Source: an uncultured Sphingomonadaceae bacterium (GTDB taxonomy: Bacteria; Pseudomonadota; Alphaproteobacteria; Sphingomonadales; Sphingomonadaceae). Taken from it: a stretch of DNA of 46,971 bases. The notes below the pieces were generated by a model, which worked only from the letters and a program-made list of their open reading frames with translations, had not been told where the DNA came from and did not search any database. Where the stretch lies: NCBI GenBank assembly GCA_947495985.1, contig CANMBD010000007.1:1-46971 (forward strand), read 5' to 3'. Below, piece by piece: positions 27,405 to 37,087 of the stretch. The position numbers and the translations under genes were made by a program. Within the stretch, counting starts at the first letter, position 1. Every line of letters begins with the position of its first letter.

Positions 27405-27503
27405 TCAACCCTCGTTCATGGTCAGCAGCTCGTATGTGGCAACTATCTCGTCGTCCTGATTGGTGACTTCGACCGACCAGCGGACCTGACCCATTGCCTG
27501 GGC
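27405..27503 (-). pseudogene. 3' fragment of a MaoC-type (hotdog) enoyl-CoA hydratase
   Basis: On the minus strand, ending at a TGA at 27407-27405, 33 codons read DAQAMGQVRWSVEVTNQDDE followed by IVATYELLTMNEG. A conserved GxVRWxVEVxNQxGExVAxYxLLTM pattern is the C-terminal strand pair of MaoC-domain dehydratases. Just above is a TAA in frame, and the coding likeness stops at 27503, so only the tail survives. The stop lies 5 bases before paaK, so the intact gene was once co-transcribed with it. It marks a break at the edge of the GC-rich block. Confidence 0.65.
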
Positions 27504-27773
27504 GTCTTACATTTAAGCTAACGCGTGCCCTTGATCAGAGCGACCCGACCGGAGGTCTTGGCGACCTCGGCGAACAAGACATTGGTCAGGTTGTTTTGCC
27601 GCTGGACGTGCCATCAGCGAAGAGGATGTTGGCACGATTGGAACCGTCTCGCACAACGCTTACGTTACAGGTTCTGATAACTCAATATCTGTGGTTTAGG
27701 TCCGCCAGTGAGCATGCTAACTTATCCTACTAAGTCTTGCACCAAAAATATCGCCCGCTCGCTACGGTGGTGC
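27504..27773. other. Gene-free junction stretch
   Basis: No intact gene. On the minus strand fragments such as NVSVVRDGSNRANILFADGT and LFAEVAKTSGRVALIKGTR can be read in different frames, as in decayed coding DNA, but I do not recognise a family. The stretch joins the truncated MaoC fragment to the 3' end of the LuxR gene. I see no terminal inverted repeats of an insertion sequence. Confidence 0.4.
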
Positions 27774-28517
27774 TCAGTCGATCAACAAGGGAAGGAAATC
27801 GCTGGCTCCGGTAAAACCAAAGCGTTGGTAGGCGCGTTGACGATATGTGAGGATAGTGCCCGCAGCGACCCCAAGTTCAGTGCCAATCTTCTTGGCGCTA
27901 TGTCCAGCAATAGATCGTGCGCAGACTTCACGCTCCCGGGCCGTTAACTCGGGAAATGATCGCACAAGGCGTCGTTCCAGCGTTTCCACCAGTCCTTCTC
28001 GGTCAATTGGCGCATGGCGCTTGACCATGATGGCGAGGGTCAAATTGGCGAGGCTTGCAAGATCGCGTAATGCGCTCTGGTCAGTAGATTTAATCCGGTA
28101 AAAGCTGAGGACCAGCAAATACCCATCAGCCCGCCAGCCAAAGCTCAACTTTTCAGAAAAACCTGGCTTTTCAAAACACTGGTCTCGATAGTCATAAGGG
28201 ATAATGTCGTTCAAGCTTATCCGCTGCACAAAGCTGTCGCCTTTTTTGGTTGCGCTTATTTCCCGGACTGCAGGATCATGCTGGTAAAAGTGGCTCATAT
28301 AGCGTTTGACCCGCTCATCTGCTCCCTTCAGCAAACTGCTGGAAATCAGCGGTTCGGGTTCATGCTGATCGACAACCAAATAGCCAAAAAGCTCATCCAC
28401 ATGGGCTATCGATTGCGCCGTTGAAAGCAAGAGTGGTCCGAAATCCTCTGTGCCCACCGCTTCGACAAGTTTGGCACCGATCTCTGCATCCAGAGGCGGT
28501 ACGAGTTCTATGGCCAT
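27774..28517 (-). CDS. LuxR-family regulator of the homogentisate cluster
   Basis: A 247-residue protein with a C-terminal GerE-type helix-turn-helix at about 188-241 (ELTAREREVCARSIAGHSAK, then KIGTELGVAAGTILTYRQRA). The N-terminal 170 residues resemble the ligand-sensing region of LuxR proteins; VKRYMSHFYQHDPAVREI parallels a similar block in the LuxR at 23994. It is divergent from the MBL-hydroxylase-hmgA operon, and a perfect 20-bp palindrome lies 23 bases above its start. It is the obvious candidate to control that operon, probably in response to an aromatic acid; the ligand is unknown. Confidence 0.85.
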   Translation of the reverse strand: MAIELVPPLDAEIGAKLVEAVGTEDFGPLLLSTAQSIAHVDELFGYLVVDQHEPEPLISSSLLKGADERVKRYMSHFYQHDPAVREISATKKGDSFVQRISLNDIIPYDYRDQCFEKPGFSEKLSFGWRADGYLLVLSFYRIKSTDQSALRDLASLANLTLAIMVKRHAPIDREGLVETLERRLVRSFPELTAREREVCARSIAGHSAKKIGTELGVAAGTILTYRQRAYQRFGFTGASDFLPLLID

Positions 28518-28539
28518 CGGAATATCAACAATATCTGCA

Positions 28540-28559
28540 TGTCTATAGATCTATAGACA
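28540..28559. promoter_or_regulatory. Perfect 20-bp palindrome between LuxR gene and homogentisate operon
   Basis: TGTCTATAGATCTATAGACA is its own reverse complement over all 20 bases. It lies between the LuxR start (28517, minus) and the MBL gene start (28655, plus). Size and position fit a GerE/LuxR-type operator serving both divergent promoters. The palindrome is seen; the binding partner is inferred. Confidence 0.75.
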
Positions 28560-28654
28560 GAGCGATTTTGAAGATCAACGATAAGCGAGTCATCAAGAGA
28601 TCAGGGCAGGTGGTTATTGCTCTTTAGATCATCGAATATCACAGGAGAGATTTA

Positions 28655-29614
28655 ATGGCGAAGCCCTTTGCATCATCGGCGGACATGGAAGAGAAAACCG
28701 AAACATTGGAGGTTTTAGCTGACGGTGTTTACGCTCTGACCGCGGAAGGCGATCCCAATGTGGGCGCAATTGAAGGCGAGGATTTTTTGGTCTGCATAGA
28801 AGCACGCGCGACCCCTGCGGCAGCGCGTGACTGGCTGACAAAATTGCGCGAGCACACAGACAAGCCGATCAAATATTTAATACTCACCCACTACCATGCC
28901 GTGCGAGTATTGGGAGCCAGTGCCTTTGACGCGGAGACAATCATAACGTCTGACACAACGCTGAAGCTAATCAACGAACGCGGTATGCAGGATTGGGATA
29001 GTGAATTTGGCCGTATGCCGCGTCTGTTCAAAGAGCCGGAAGAAATTCCCGGACTGACCAAACCAAACCTGACCTTCAATGATCATATGACCATCGAGCT
29101 GGGCGGCGACCGCGGGCATCTCGACCTACAATTTTGCGGGCGGGGCCATACGGCCGGCGACATAGCAGTATGGCATGACACGTCCAAAACGTTGTTCGCT
29201 GGTGATCTGGTGGAGGCGCAGGCAGCGCTTTACACAGGCGATGCATTCCATATGGACTGGGCCAGTGGTACACTAGATGCCGTAAAAGCATTCCGCGCTG
29301 AACAGCTGGTCGGCGGCAGGGGCGCAGTCGCTCGTGGCAATGAGGCCTGCGATGCTGCAGTCGAACAGACACGGGAATTTCTCCAAGGTATGATCGACAA
29401 TGTCGGTGCGGCGCACAAGGCGGGCGGCACATTGAAGGATGCATTCGAAGCAACGCACAGGGCGCTGGGTCCCAAATTTGGGCACTGGCCGATTTTCGAA
29501 CATTGCCTACCTTTCAATGTCCAGCGTCTTTGGGACGAATTGGATGGTATCGACTGGCCACGAATCTGGACAATGGAACGTGATCGCGAGGTCTGGGACC
29601 AATTGCAGGGATAA
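28655..29614 (+). CDS. MBL-fold protein with altered metal site
   Basis: A 319-residue metallo-beta-lactamase-fold protein. The fold is evident from VYALTAEGDPNVGAIEG, LILTHYHAVRVLGAS, FCGRGHTAGDIAVW and LFAGDLVEAQ. The usual HxHxDH zinc motif reads HYHAVR (residues 79-84): the two first histidines remain, but Asp and the third His, ligands of the second metal, are Val and Arg. The downstream His (GRGHTAGD) and Asp (FAGDLVE) are kept, so a single-metal site is possible. AGGAG lies upstream of the ATG. It is the first gene of the homogentisate operon, 5 bases before the FAD hydroxylase. The role is unknown; hydrolysis of a thioester, lactone or ester intermediate is possible. Confidence 0.85.
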   Translation: MAKPFASSADMEEKTETLEVLADGVYALTAEGDPNVGAIEGEDFLVCIEARATPAAARDWLTKLREHTDKPIKYLILTHYHAVRVLGASAFDAETIITSDTTLKLINERGMQDWDSEFGRMPRLFKEPEEIPGLTKPNLTFNDHMTIELGGDRGHLDLQFCGRGHTAGDIAVWHDTSKTLFAGDLVEAQAALYTGDAFHMDWASGTLDAVKAFRAEQLVGGRGAVARGNEACDAAVEQTREFLQGMIDNVGAAHKAGGTLKDAFEATHRALGPKFGHWPIFEHCLPFNVQRLWDELDGIDWPRIWTMERDREVWDQLQG

Positions 29615-29619
29615 GTGCG

Positions 29620-31221
29620 ATGGCGAATATTCCTGACATACCGGTCTGGCGGGAGGTCGGTACAACACCTGTTGACCAGAGCAACTTCGATAATCAGAGC
29701 ACCGAGCATAGCGAAGTTCTGATCGTCGGTGGTGGCCCAGTTGGACTAACGCTTGCGCTGGACCTCGGCCTGAAAGGCCGCAAGGTGATTATACTCAATC
29801 GTCTCAATTTCGTGGCGGCTGGTTCGAAGGCTATTTGTTTTGCCAAGCGGACTCTTGATATCTGGGATCGACTTGGCGTTGCCGAGAAAATGATTGAAAA
29901 GGGCGTGATCTGGAATGTCGGCAAAGTGTTCTGCGGCGATGATGCTGAGCCGCTTTATCAGTTCGATATGCTTCCGGTTAAAGGTCAGAAAAATCCTGGT
30001 TTTATCAACTTGCAGCAATATCATGCAGAAGAAATATTGATCGAGGCGGTTAATAAGCTCGACAATGTCGATCTGCGGTGGGGACATGAAGCGGTGGGCT
30101 TGAATGCGCGGGATGATGGAGCGGAAATCTCAGTGCGTTCAGGCAATGAAAGCTATGCTATAGATGCGCAATGGGTGGTCGCTTGCGATGGCAGCCGGTC
30201 GCCCATACGGGAAATGTTAGGCCTTGATTTCGAAGGTCGTGTTTTTGAAGATAATTTCCTAATTGCCGATGTGAAATTCAAACAGCAACGACCAAGTGAG
30301 CGTTGGTTCTGGTTTGATCCGCCGTTCAATCGCGGCCAATCTGCGTTGTTACATAAACAGCCCGACGATGTGTGGCGACTAGACTTTCAACTAGGCTGGG
30401 ATATTGACCGGGACGCTTGCACAAAGCCAGAAAATGTAGAGCCTTTGGTTCGCGGGATGCTGGGTGACGACGTCGAATTTACCGAAGAATGGTATAGCGT
30501 TTATACATTTCAATGCCGCCGGATGAAGGATTTTGTCCACGGCCGGGTCATCTTTGCTGGCGATAGCGCGCATCTGGTATCTCCCTTCGGTGCGCGCGGT
30601 TGCAATGGGGGTGTGGCAGACGCCGACAATCTGGCTTGGAAACTGAACGCTGTTTTAGATGATCCAACCCAAAAATCGCTGATCGCAAGCTATAATTATG
30701 AGGCCGTGGCTACGGCTGATGAGAATATTCGCAATTCCACGCGTTCGACAGATTTTATGACGCCGAAAAGTGTCCTAAGCAGGGCATTTCGTGACGCTGT
30801 CCTTGAATTGGCAAAACATAATGAATTTGCCCGGCCATTTGTTAACAGTGGGCGATTGTCCACTGCGGTCGCTTATCCGGAAACCGTGTTGAACACACCT
30901 GACACCGACGTTTGGACCAGCGGGATTGCGCCGGGCCATCCAGCGCTGGACGCTCCGCTTTCCGATGGCTGGTTGTTTGACCATTTTGACGGCCATTTTG
31001 TACTGTTAATCGCAGGGGAGGCGTTTGACATTGAAGGACTGAAAACAATTGATTTGGACAGCTTGTCGTGCGGTGATGGTCTGGCGGAACAGCGTTACGG
31101 TTTGGAAAAAGGCGGAGCTTACCTCATTCGGCCGGATCAGTATGTTGCCGCCCGCTGGCAAAACCCGTCCGCTGCTCAAGTCGTGAAGGCTCTCAATAAA
31201 GCGAAAGGAGGCTGTCGATGA
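29620..31221 (+). CDS. FAD-dependent aromatic hydroxylase (MhpA/PheA/TfdB class)
   Basis: A 533-residue group A flavoprotein monooxygenase. The FAD-binding GGGPVG is at residues 37-42, the DG motif ACDGSRSPIR at 188-197 and the GD motif VIFAGDSAHLVSPFGARG at 310-327; a thioredoxin-like C-terminal domain follows (about 430-533). These enzymes use NAD(P)H and oxygen to hydroxylate phenolic rings. Placed right before a DUF2783 gene and homogentisate dioxygenase, the best guess is a 3-hydroxyphenylacetate 6-hydroxylase or similar that makes homogentisate, like the two-component MhaAB system of Pseudomonas putida (a flavoprotein plus a small coupling protein). That reaction is inference. The stop overlaps the next start by 4 bases. 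Confidence 0.85.
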   Translation: MANIPDIPVWREVGTTPVDQSNFDNQSTEHSEVLIVGGGPVGLTLALDLGLKGRKVIILNRLNFVAAGSKAICFAKRTLDIWDRLGVAEKMIEKGVIWNVGKVFCGDDAEPLYQFDMLPVKGQKNPGFINLQQYHAEEILIEAVNKLDNVDLRWGHEAVGLNARDDGAEISVRSGNESYAIDAQWVVACDGSRSPIREMLGLDFEGRVFEDNFLIADVKFKQQRPSERWFWFDPPFNRGQSALLHKQPDDVWRLDFQLGWDIDRDACTKPENVEPLVRGMLGDDVEFTEEWYSVYTFQCRRMKDFVHGRVIFAGDSAHLVSPFGARGCNGGVADADNLAWKLNAVLDDPTQKSLIASYNYEAVATADENIRNSTRSTDFMTPKSVLSRAFRDAVLELAKHNEFARPFVNSGRLSTAVAYPETVLNTPDTDVWTSGIAPGHPALDAPLSDGWLFDHFDGHFVLLIAGEAFDIEGLKTIDLDSLSCGDGLAEQRYGLEKGGAYLIRPDQYVAARWQNPSAAQVVKALNKAKGGCR

Positions 31222-31418
31222 GCAACCTCAAGACAAAGCCAAATCTCGGTGATCCGGATGGCATTTATCAGATGCTGATTGATCTGCATGCCGGACGTGA
31301 TGAGCAGGATAGTATGAAGGTGAATGCCAAGCTGATCTTGGCGCTCGCCAATCATATTGGAAATCAACAAGTAATCGCCGAAGCCATCGCGATCGCCGGA
31401 GCGGGAGCTCAAGAATGA
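31218..31418 (+). CDS. DUF2783-family small protein, possible coupling factor of the hydroxylase
   Basis: A 66-residue protein, [20 protein letters not shown] at the start, then [20 protein letters not shown] and [20 protein letters not shown]. The D-x-Y-x-x-L-x-x-x-H start and the [13 protein letters not shown] helix match the small DUF2783 family found beside FAD-dependent hydroxylases. Both ends overlap neighbours by 4 bases (ATGA), with the flavoprotein before and hmgA after. A small protein in this position recalls MhaB, the coupling protein of 3-hydroxyphenylacetate hydroxylase; whether the two are homologous I cannot check. Confidence 0.72.
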   Translation: MSNLKTKPNLGDPDGIYQMLIDLHAGRDEQDSMKVNAKLILALANHIGNQQVIAEAIAIAGAGAQE

Positions 31419-32701
31419 CCGAAAATTATTTGTCTGGTTTTGGCAATGAATTTGCCAGTGAGGCGGTGACGGGCGCTCTTCCCGAAGGCAGAAACAGTCC
31501 CCAAAGACCAGCTTACGGTCTTTATGTAGAACAGCTTTCTGGTACGGCATTTACCGCTCCGCGCGATCAAAATCGGCGCAGTTGGTTCTACAGAATGCGA
31601 CCTTCCGCGCAGCATGGAATTTTCAAGCCCTTCGTTCATGATAAAGTCACGTCAGGATTTCAATCCGACGTAACTTTCCCACCCAATCGATTGCGCTGGA
31701 ACGCTCTCCCGTTTCCGAAAACGCCAATCGATTGGGTGGATGGTTTGCAGACGATCGCAGGGAATGGCAGTGTCAACGGACTAAGCGGCCTTGCTATCCA
31801 TCTTTATGCAGCCAATATATCGATGAAAGATCGCGTGTTCTTTTGTGCTGATGGTGAGCTTCTCTTCGTGCCGCAGGCAGGTACTATCACCTTGGTCACC
31901 GAAATGGGACGGCTGGAGGTTCCGCCCAATCATATCGCGGTTGTGCCGCGCGGATTGAAATTTCGTGTGGAACTGAAAGAAGATCAAGCACGCGGCTATA
32001 TCTGCGAAAACTATGGTGCGCCTTTCGCACTTCCTGATCTTGGGCCGATTGGATCCAATGGTCTGGCAAATCCCAGAGACTTTGAAACCCCCATTGCGGC
32101 GTTTGAGGACGTTGAGCGTCCCACCGAACTGATCCAAAAATTTAGCGGCAAGCTCTGGAGTACTCAACTCGACCATAGCCCACTCGATGTAATAGCTTGG
32201 CACGGTAACAATGCACCCTACCGCTATGACCTGAGTCGGTTTAATACGATTGGTACGATCAGTTATGATCATCCGGATCCTAGCATTTTCACGGTACTGA
32301 CTTCGCAAACGACAGCGCCGGGAACCGCCAATTGCGACTTTGTCATCTTCCCTCCACGTTGGCTGGTCGGTGAAGATACGTTCCGTCCACCCTGGTTCCA
32401 CCGCAATGTGATGAGCGAATATATGGGACTTATCCATGGCATTTATGACGCAAAAGCAGGCGGATTTGAACCCGGTGGATCCAGTTTGCACAATTGCATG
32501 AACGCGCACGGCCCTGATCTGGAGTCGACAAATAAGGCTATGGCTGCAGAGCTGGCACCCCAAAAAATTGATGGCACTATGGCCTTTATGTTTGAAAGCT
32601 GCTTTCCGATACAGCCGACCGAATGGGCGCTGGACACCCCGTTGTTACAAAATGATTATGATGATTGCTGGAAGAACTTCCCGAAAGCTGAACTCCCATG
32701 A
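31415..32701 (+). CDS. hmgA: Homogentisate 1,2-dioxygenase
   Basis: A 428-residue enzyme opening the ring of homogentisate to maleylacetoacetate. It begins with the family signature [13 protein letters not shown] and contains [22 protein letters not shown] and [19 protein letters not shown]. The iron ligands are visible: His and Glu in [12 protein letters not shown] and His in NCMNAHGPD, with the conserved [10 protein letters not shown] between. The length is normal. It overlaps the DUF2783 gene before it and the fumarylacetoacetase gene after it, each by 4 bases, so the operon is tightly coupled. It is a cytoplasmic enzyme. Confidence 0.97.
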   Translation: MTENYLSGFGNEFASEAVTGALPEGRNSPQRPAYGLYVEQLSGTAFTAPRDQNRRSWFYRMRPSAQHGIFKPFVHDKVTSGFQSDVTFPPNRLRWNALPFPKTPIDWVDGLQTIAGNGSVNGLSGLAIHLYAANISMKDRVFFCADGELLFVPQAGTITLVTEMGRLEVPPNHIAVVPRGLKFRVELKEDQARGYICENYGAPFALPDLGPIGSNGLANPRDFETPIAAFEDVERPTELIQKFSGKLWSTQLDHSPLDVIAWHGNNAPYRYDLSRFNTIGTISYDHPDPSIFTVLTSQTTAPGTANCDFVIFPPRWLVGEDTFRPPWFHRNVMSEYMGLIHGIYDAKAGGFEPGGSSLHNCMNAHGPDLESTNKAMAAELAPQKIDGTMAFMFESCFPIQPTEWALDTPLLQNDYDDCWKNFPKAELP

Positions 32702-33711
32702 AACTCGCGACGCTGAAAAATGACACACGCGATGGCCGGCTGGTTGTCGTCTCGAAAGACCTGACCCGTTACTGCGAAGCGAATAACATCGCGCCAACCC
32801 TGCAAGCGGCTCTCGACAATTGGGAAGATTGCGCGCCGAAACTGGAAGCACTCTACCGTGATGTCGAGCATCAGGCGGTGCCTTGCGAACGCTTTCATGA
32901 AAATGACGCGCACTCCCCGCTGCCGCGCGCCTATCAATGGGCCGATGGCAGCGCCTATATCAACCATGTCGAACTGGTCCGCAAAGCGCGCGGCGCCGAA
33001 GTGCCGGAAAGCTTTTACAGCGATCCGCTGATGTATCAGGGCGGTTCTGACGGCTTTCTTAGACCCCGCGACCCAATCCCGCTGGGTGATCCGAAATGGG
33101 GCTGCGACATGGAAGGCGAGGTCGCGGTGATCACCGGTGACGTGCCCATGGGCGTCAGCGCAGAAGATGCGGCAGGCCATATCAAGCTGATCATGCTGTG
33201 CAACGACGTGTCCTTGCGCGGGCTGATCCCCGGAGAGCTGGCCAAAGGGTTCGGATTTTTTCAGTCCAAGCCGCCCAGCGCCTTTTCACCTGTCTGCGTC
33301 ACACCCGATGAACTCGGCGAGGCATGGAAAGGATCGGTCATCCATTTGCCACTACATGTTGACTATAACCGTGAACCATTTGGCCGCGCCAATGCCGGCG
33401 TCGATGCGACCTTCAGTCTGGCCGATCTGGTCGCCCATGCCGCGAAGACACGGCCGCTATGCGCCGGGACTATTATCGGTTCCGGCACCGTTTCCAATCA
33501 GGATGCCGATGGTGGTGCTGGCAAACCAGTGTCCGAAGGCGGGCTGGGCTATAGCTGTATCGCCGAAATCCGGATGATCGAAACCATTGCCGATGGCGAA
33601 CCCAAAACGCCGTTCATGAGCGCTGGCGATACAGTCAAAATCCAGATGCTGGATGAAGATGGCCATTCCATCTTCGGTGTAATCGAGCAAACTGTTCAGG
33701 CGCTTCGATGA
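32698..33711 (+). CDS. fah: Fumarylacetoacetate hydrolase
   Basis: A 337-residue FAH-superfamily hydrolase splitting fumarylacetoacetate to fumarate and acetoacetate. The N-terminal region [20 protein letters not shown] and the metal-binding core [15 protein letters not shown] (Glu-x-Glu), LCNDVSLRG (Asp), [13 protein letters not shown] and [11 protein letters not shown] are all present. It matches the bacterial FAH type rather than the catechol-meta-pathway hydratase type. The start overlaps the hmgA stop and the end overlaps the CoA-transferase start (ATGA at both). The base composition from here to 35050 is visibly richer in GC than the hmgA half of the operon. Confidence 0.93.
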   Translation: MKLATLKNDTRDGRLVVVSKDLTRYCEANNIAPTLQAALDNWEDCAPKLEALYRDVEHQAVPCERFHENDAHSPLPRAYQWADGSAYINHVELVRKARGAEVPESFYSDPLMYQGGSDGFLRPRDPIPLGDPKWGCDMEGEVAVITGDVPMGVSAEDAAGHIKLIMLCNDVSLRGLIPGELAKGFGFFQSKPPSAFSPVCVTPDELGEAWKGSVIHLPLHVDYNREPFGRANAGVDATFSLADLVAHAAKTRPLCAGTIIGSGTVSNQDADGGAGKPVSEGGLGYSCIAEIRMIETIADGEPKTPFMSAGDTVKIQMLDEDGHSIFGVIEQTVQALR

Positions 33712-34418
33712 AGAAGATTTATCCCGATGCAGCAACCGCTTTGGACGGGCTGTTATTTGATGGCATGCACCTATGTGTTGGGGGGTTCGGCCTGTGTGGT
33801 ATCCCGGAGCGGCTGATCGACGCGCTGCAGGAAGCGGGCGTGAAAAATCTGACCATCGCGTCGAACAATGCCGGGATCGACAATGAAGGCCTGGGCAAGC
33901 TGCTGCGCTCCCGGCAGGTCAAGAAGATGATCTCTTCCTATGTCGGGGAGAATAAGGAATTTGAACGGCAATTTCTGTCGGGCGAGCTGGAAGTGGAATT
34001 CTGTCCCCAGGGCACATTGGCAGAAAGATGCCGCGCGGGCGGTGCGGGAATACCCGGCTTTTACACCAAAACGGGTGTCGGCACGCAAGTCGCGGAAGGC
34101 AAGGAAGTCAAAAGCTTCGACGGCGAAGACTATATTCTTGAACGCGGTATCTTCGCCGACCTATGCCTGATCAAGGGATGGAAAGCCGACAAAGCAGGCA
34201 ACCTCGTCTTCCGTAAGACCGCACGCAACTTCAACGCGCCGATGGCAACTGCCGGCAAGATATGCGTGGCCGAGGTGGAAGAAATTATCGAGGTGGGCGA
34301 GCTGGATCCCGACGCGATCCATTTGCCGAGCATCTATGTCAAACGCCTGATTGACGGCTCACCCTATGACAAGAAAATAGAATTTCGCATGACACGCGAG
34401 CGGGAGGATGCAGCATGA
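33708..34418 (+). CDS. scoA: 3-oxoacid CoA-transferase subunit A
   Basis: A 236-residue family I CoA-transferase alpha subunit. It carries [20 protein letters not shown] (from about residue 24), [19 protein letters not shown], the oxyanion-type segment [13 protein letters not shown] and a [15 protein letters not shown] block. With subunit B it moves CoA from succinyl-CoA to acetoacetate, the second product of fumarylacetoacetate cleavage, giving acetoacetyl-CoA. The ATGA overlaps on both sides show that the two subunits and FAH are made together. The last step of the operon thus feeds acetoacetyl-CoA to thiolase, which is not in the window. Confidence 0.92.
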   Translation: MKKIYPDAATALDGLLFDGMHLCVGGFGLCGIPERLIDALQEAGVKNLTIASNNAGIDNEGLGKLLRSRQVKKMISSYVGENKEFERQFLSGELEVEFCPQGTLAERCRAGGAGIPGFYTKTGVGTQVAEGKEVKSFDGEDYILERGIFADLCLIKGWKADKAGNLVFRKTARNFNAPMATAGKICVAEVEEIIEVGELDPDAIHLPSIYVKRLIDGSPYDKKIEFRMTREREDAA

Positions 34419-35050
34419 GCTGGGACCGCAATCAGATGGCTGCCCGCGCAGCACAAGAGCTGCAGGATGGATATTATGTCAATCTCGGCATCGGCATCCC
34501 GACGCTGGTCGCCAACCATATCCCGGAGGGTGTCGAGGTAACCCTGCAATCGGAAAACGGCATGCTGGGGATCGGCCCCTTTCCTTATGAAGACGAGATT
34601 GATGCCGACCTGATCAACGCCGGCAAACAGACGATCAGCGAACTGACTTCCTCCAGCTATTTCGGCAGCGCCGACAGTTTCGCGATGATCCGCGGCGGCC
34701 ATATTGATTTGACAGTATTGGGCGCGATGGAGGTTGCGCAAAATGGTGACATTGCGAACTGGATGATCCCCGGCAAAATGATCAAGGGCATGGGCGGCGC
34801 GATGGATCTGGTCGCTGGTGTGAAAAAAATCATCGTTGTGATGGACCATTGCGCAAAAGACGGCAGTCCGAAGTTCATACCCATCTGCACCTTGCCGCTC
34901 ACTGGCATCAATGTGGTTGATATGATTATCACCGATCTGGCGGTATTTCACCGCACCGATCATGACAGCCCGTTCAAGCTCATCGAACTGGCACTCGGCG
35001 TTACGGCTGAACAGGTCGCGGCGAAAACAACGGCTGATTTTCTGATCTGA
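34415..35050 (+). CDS. scoB: 3-oxoacid CoA-transferase subunit B
   Basis: A 211-residue beta subunit of the succinyl-CoA:3-oxoacid CoA-transferase. [20 protein letters not shown] is followed by the catalytic glutamate in [12 protein letters not shown] (Glu47), and by [20 protein letters not shown] and [11 protein letters not shown], all family blocks. It forms the active enzyme with subunit A, whose gene overlaps by 4 bases. It is the last gene of the operon beginning at 28655; the next gene is 84 bases away with its own ribosome site. Confidence 0.92.
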   Translation: MSWDRNQMAARAAQELQDGYYVNLGIGIPTLVANHIPEGVEVTLQSENGMLGIGPFPYEDEIDADLINAGKQTISELTSSSYFGSADSFAMIRGGHIDLTVLGAMEVAQNGDIANWMIPGKMIKGMGGAMDLVAGVKKIIVVMDHCAKDGSPKFIPICTLPLTGINVVDMIITDLAVFHRTDHDSPFKLIELALGVTAEQVAAKTTADFLI

Positions 35051-35134
35051 TGCCCGAGTGTCTAGATAAGCTTATTCCAAAAACATGAAACTCAGAAGTC
35101 TAAATACGAGCCATTAAAAAACCGGAGACCGACC

Positions 35135-35740
35135 ATGAGCCATCTACGTCCTTTGGAAAACGAAGAAATCAATGATGCCGAAATATTGGAACGATTCAAA
35201 CATTATGAGAATACACGCGGTTTCACCCCGAACTCCATTCGGACCATGGCCCGCCGCCCCAATATAGTGAAACACTTCATGGCTTTGAATCAGGCGGTTC
35301 TCTATGAGGGAACAGTTCCGGAAGAACTAAAAATGCTGATTAGTCTGATCAGCTCTTATTCGGCAGGTTGCCTATACTGCCAGTCCCATATGGCCAATCT
35401 GTCTTCAATCTATAACGCTCCAGATCATAAGATTGCCGCCATCATGGATTATGAGACGTCGGATATATTTACCCACGCCGAACGGGCCGCAATTGATGTC
35501 GGTTTCAAGTCTTGTCAAACACCAAATCAAGTAACCCAAAAAGAATTTGATGAACTTGCCAAGCATTTTGATGATGAGCAAATTGTTGAAATTGTCGCCT
35601 CAATAGCCTTGTTTGGATATCTAAATCGATGGAACGACACTATGGCGACGACATTGGAACATTTGGCAAAAGAACGTGCGGATCATCTTCTGGGTTCTAA
35701 GGGTTGGACGGCCGGCAAACACGAAGCTGCAGCCGAATAG
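35135..35740 (+). CDS. AhpD/carboxymuconolactone decarboxylase-fold protein
   Basis: A 201-residue helical protein of the AhpD-like superfamily. The redox motif CLYCQSH (Cys79, Cys82, His85) is preceded by Glu residues at 63-65, the typical Glu-CxxC-His proton-relay arrangement of AhpD-type peroxidase partners. Sequence before it, RTMARRPNIVKHFMALNQAV, is typical of the family. CCGGAG precedes the ATG. It is 19 bases upstream of a thioredoxin reductase gene, supporting a thiol-redox role (hydroperoxide reduction) rather than true decarboxylation of carboxymuconolactone. Oxidative stress from the oxygenases nearby could be the reason for its place; that is inference. Confidence 0.75.
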   Translation: MSHLRPLENEEINDAEILERFKHYENTRGFTPNSIRTMARRPNIVKHFMALNQAVLYEGTVPEELKMLISLISSYSAGCLYCQSHMANLSSIYNAPDHKIAAIMDYETSDIFTHAERAAIDVGFKSCQTPNQVTQKEFDELAKHFDDEQIVEIVASIALFGYLNRWNDTMATTLEHLAKERADHLLGSKGWTAGKHEAAAE

Positions 35741-35747
35741 CTGCTGA

Positions 35748-36719
<972 letters not shown>

Positions 36720-37087
36720 ACAGACCATTGATGAAATTAGACGCGAGCCTACGCGTTTAATCTCGAAGTCGTATGCTCAATACCAACCCTACCTTTTTTT
36801 CGCCCACATTCTTTTTTCCACTGCAGCCTGTGCCGATGGCTTCGCCCCTCGGAAATAGTGAATGGCGCTAGTATGCTGGTCCCACTGAACGACATACTGA
36901 TGCTGCGATCACTCGACACCCCGCAAAAAACGTCTTGATCAAAACGGTACCTGGATCGAGTTTGAAAACAGCGTGTCAAACCACTTGTCGCTCATACGCA
37001 ATAGTTTTGTCGCGCCGCGAAAAGATGGCATCCAGCGCTACAACTATGGTCAGGCTTCATAAAACATAAGCTGGGGAGTAGACGATA
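36720..37087. other. Intergenic stretch with an orphan C-terminal coding fragment
   Basis: There is no complete gene. On the plus strand a frame from about 36915 to the TAA at 37060-37062 reads RLDQNGTWIEFENSVSNHLS and then FVAPRKDGIQRYNYGQAS. Its regular amino-acid make-up looks like the tail of a real protein, but it has an in-frame stop just upstream and no start, and I do not recognise the family. The rest shows no hairpin with a T-run and no other motif. GGGGAG near 37073 belongs to the next gene. Confidence 0.45.
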
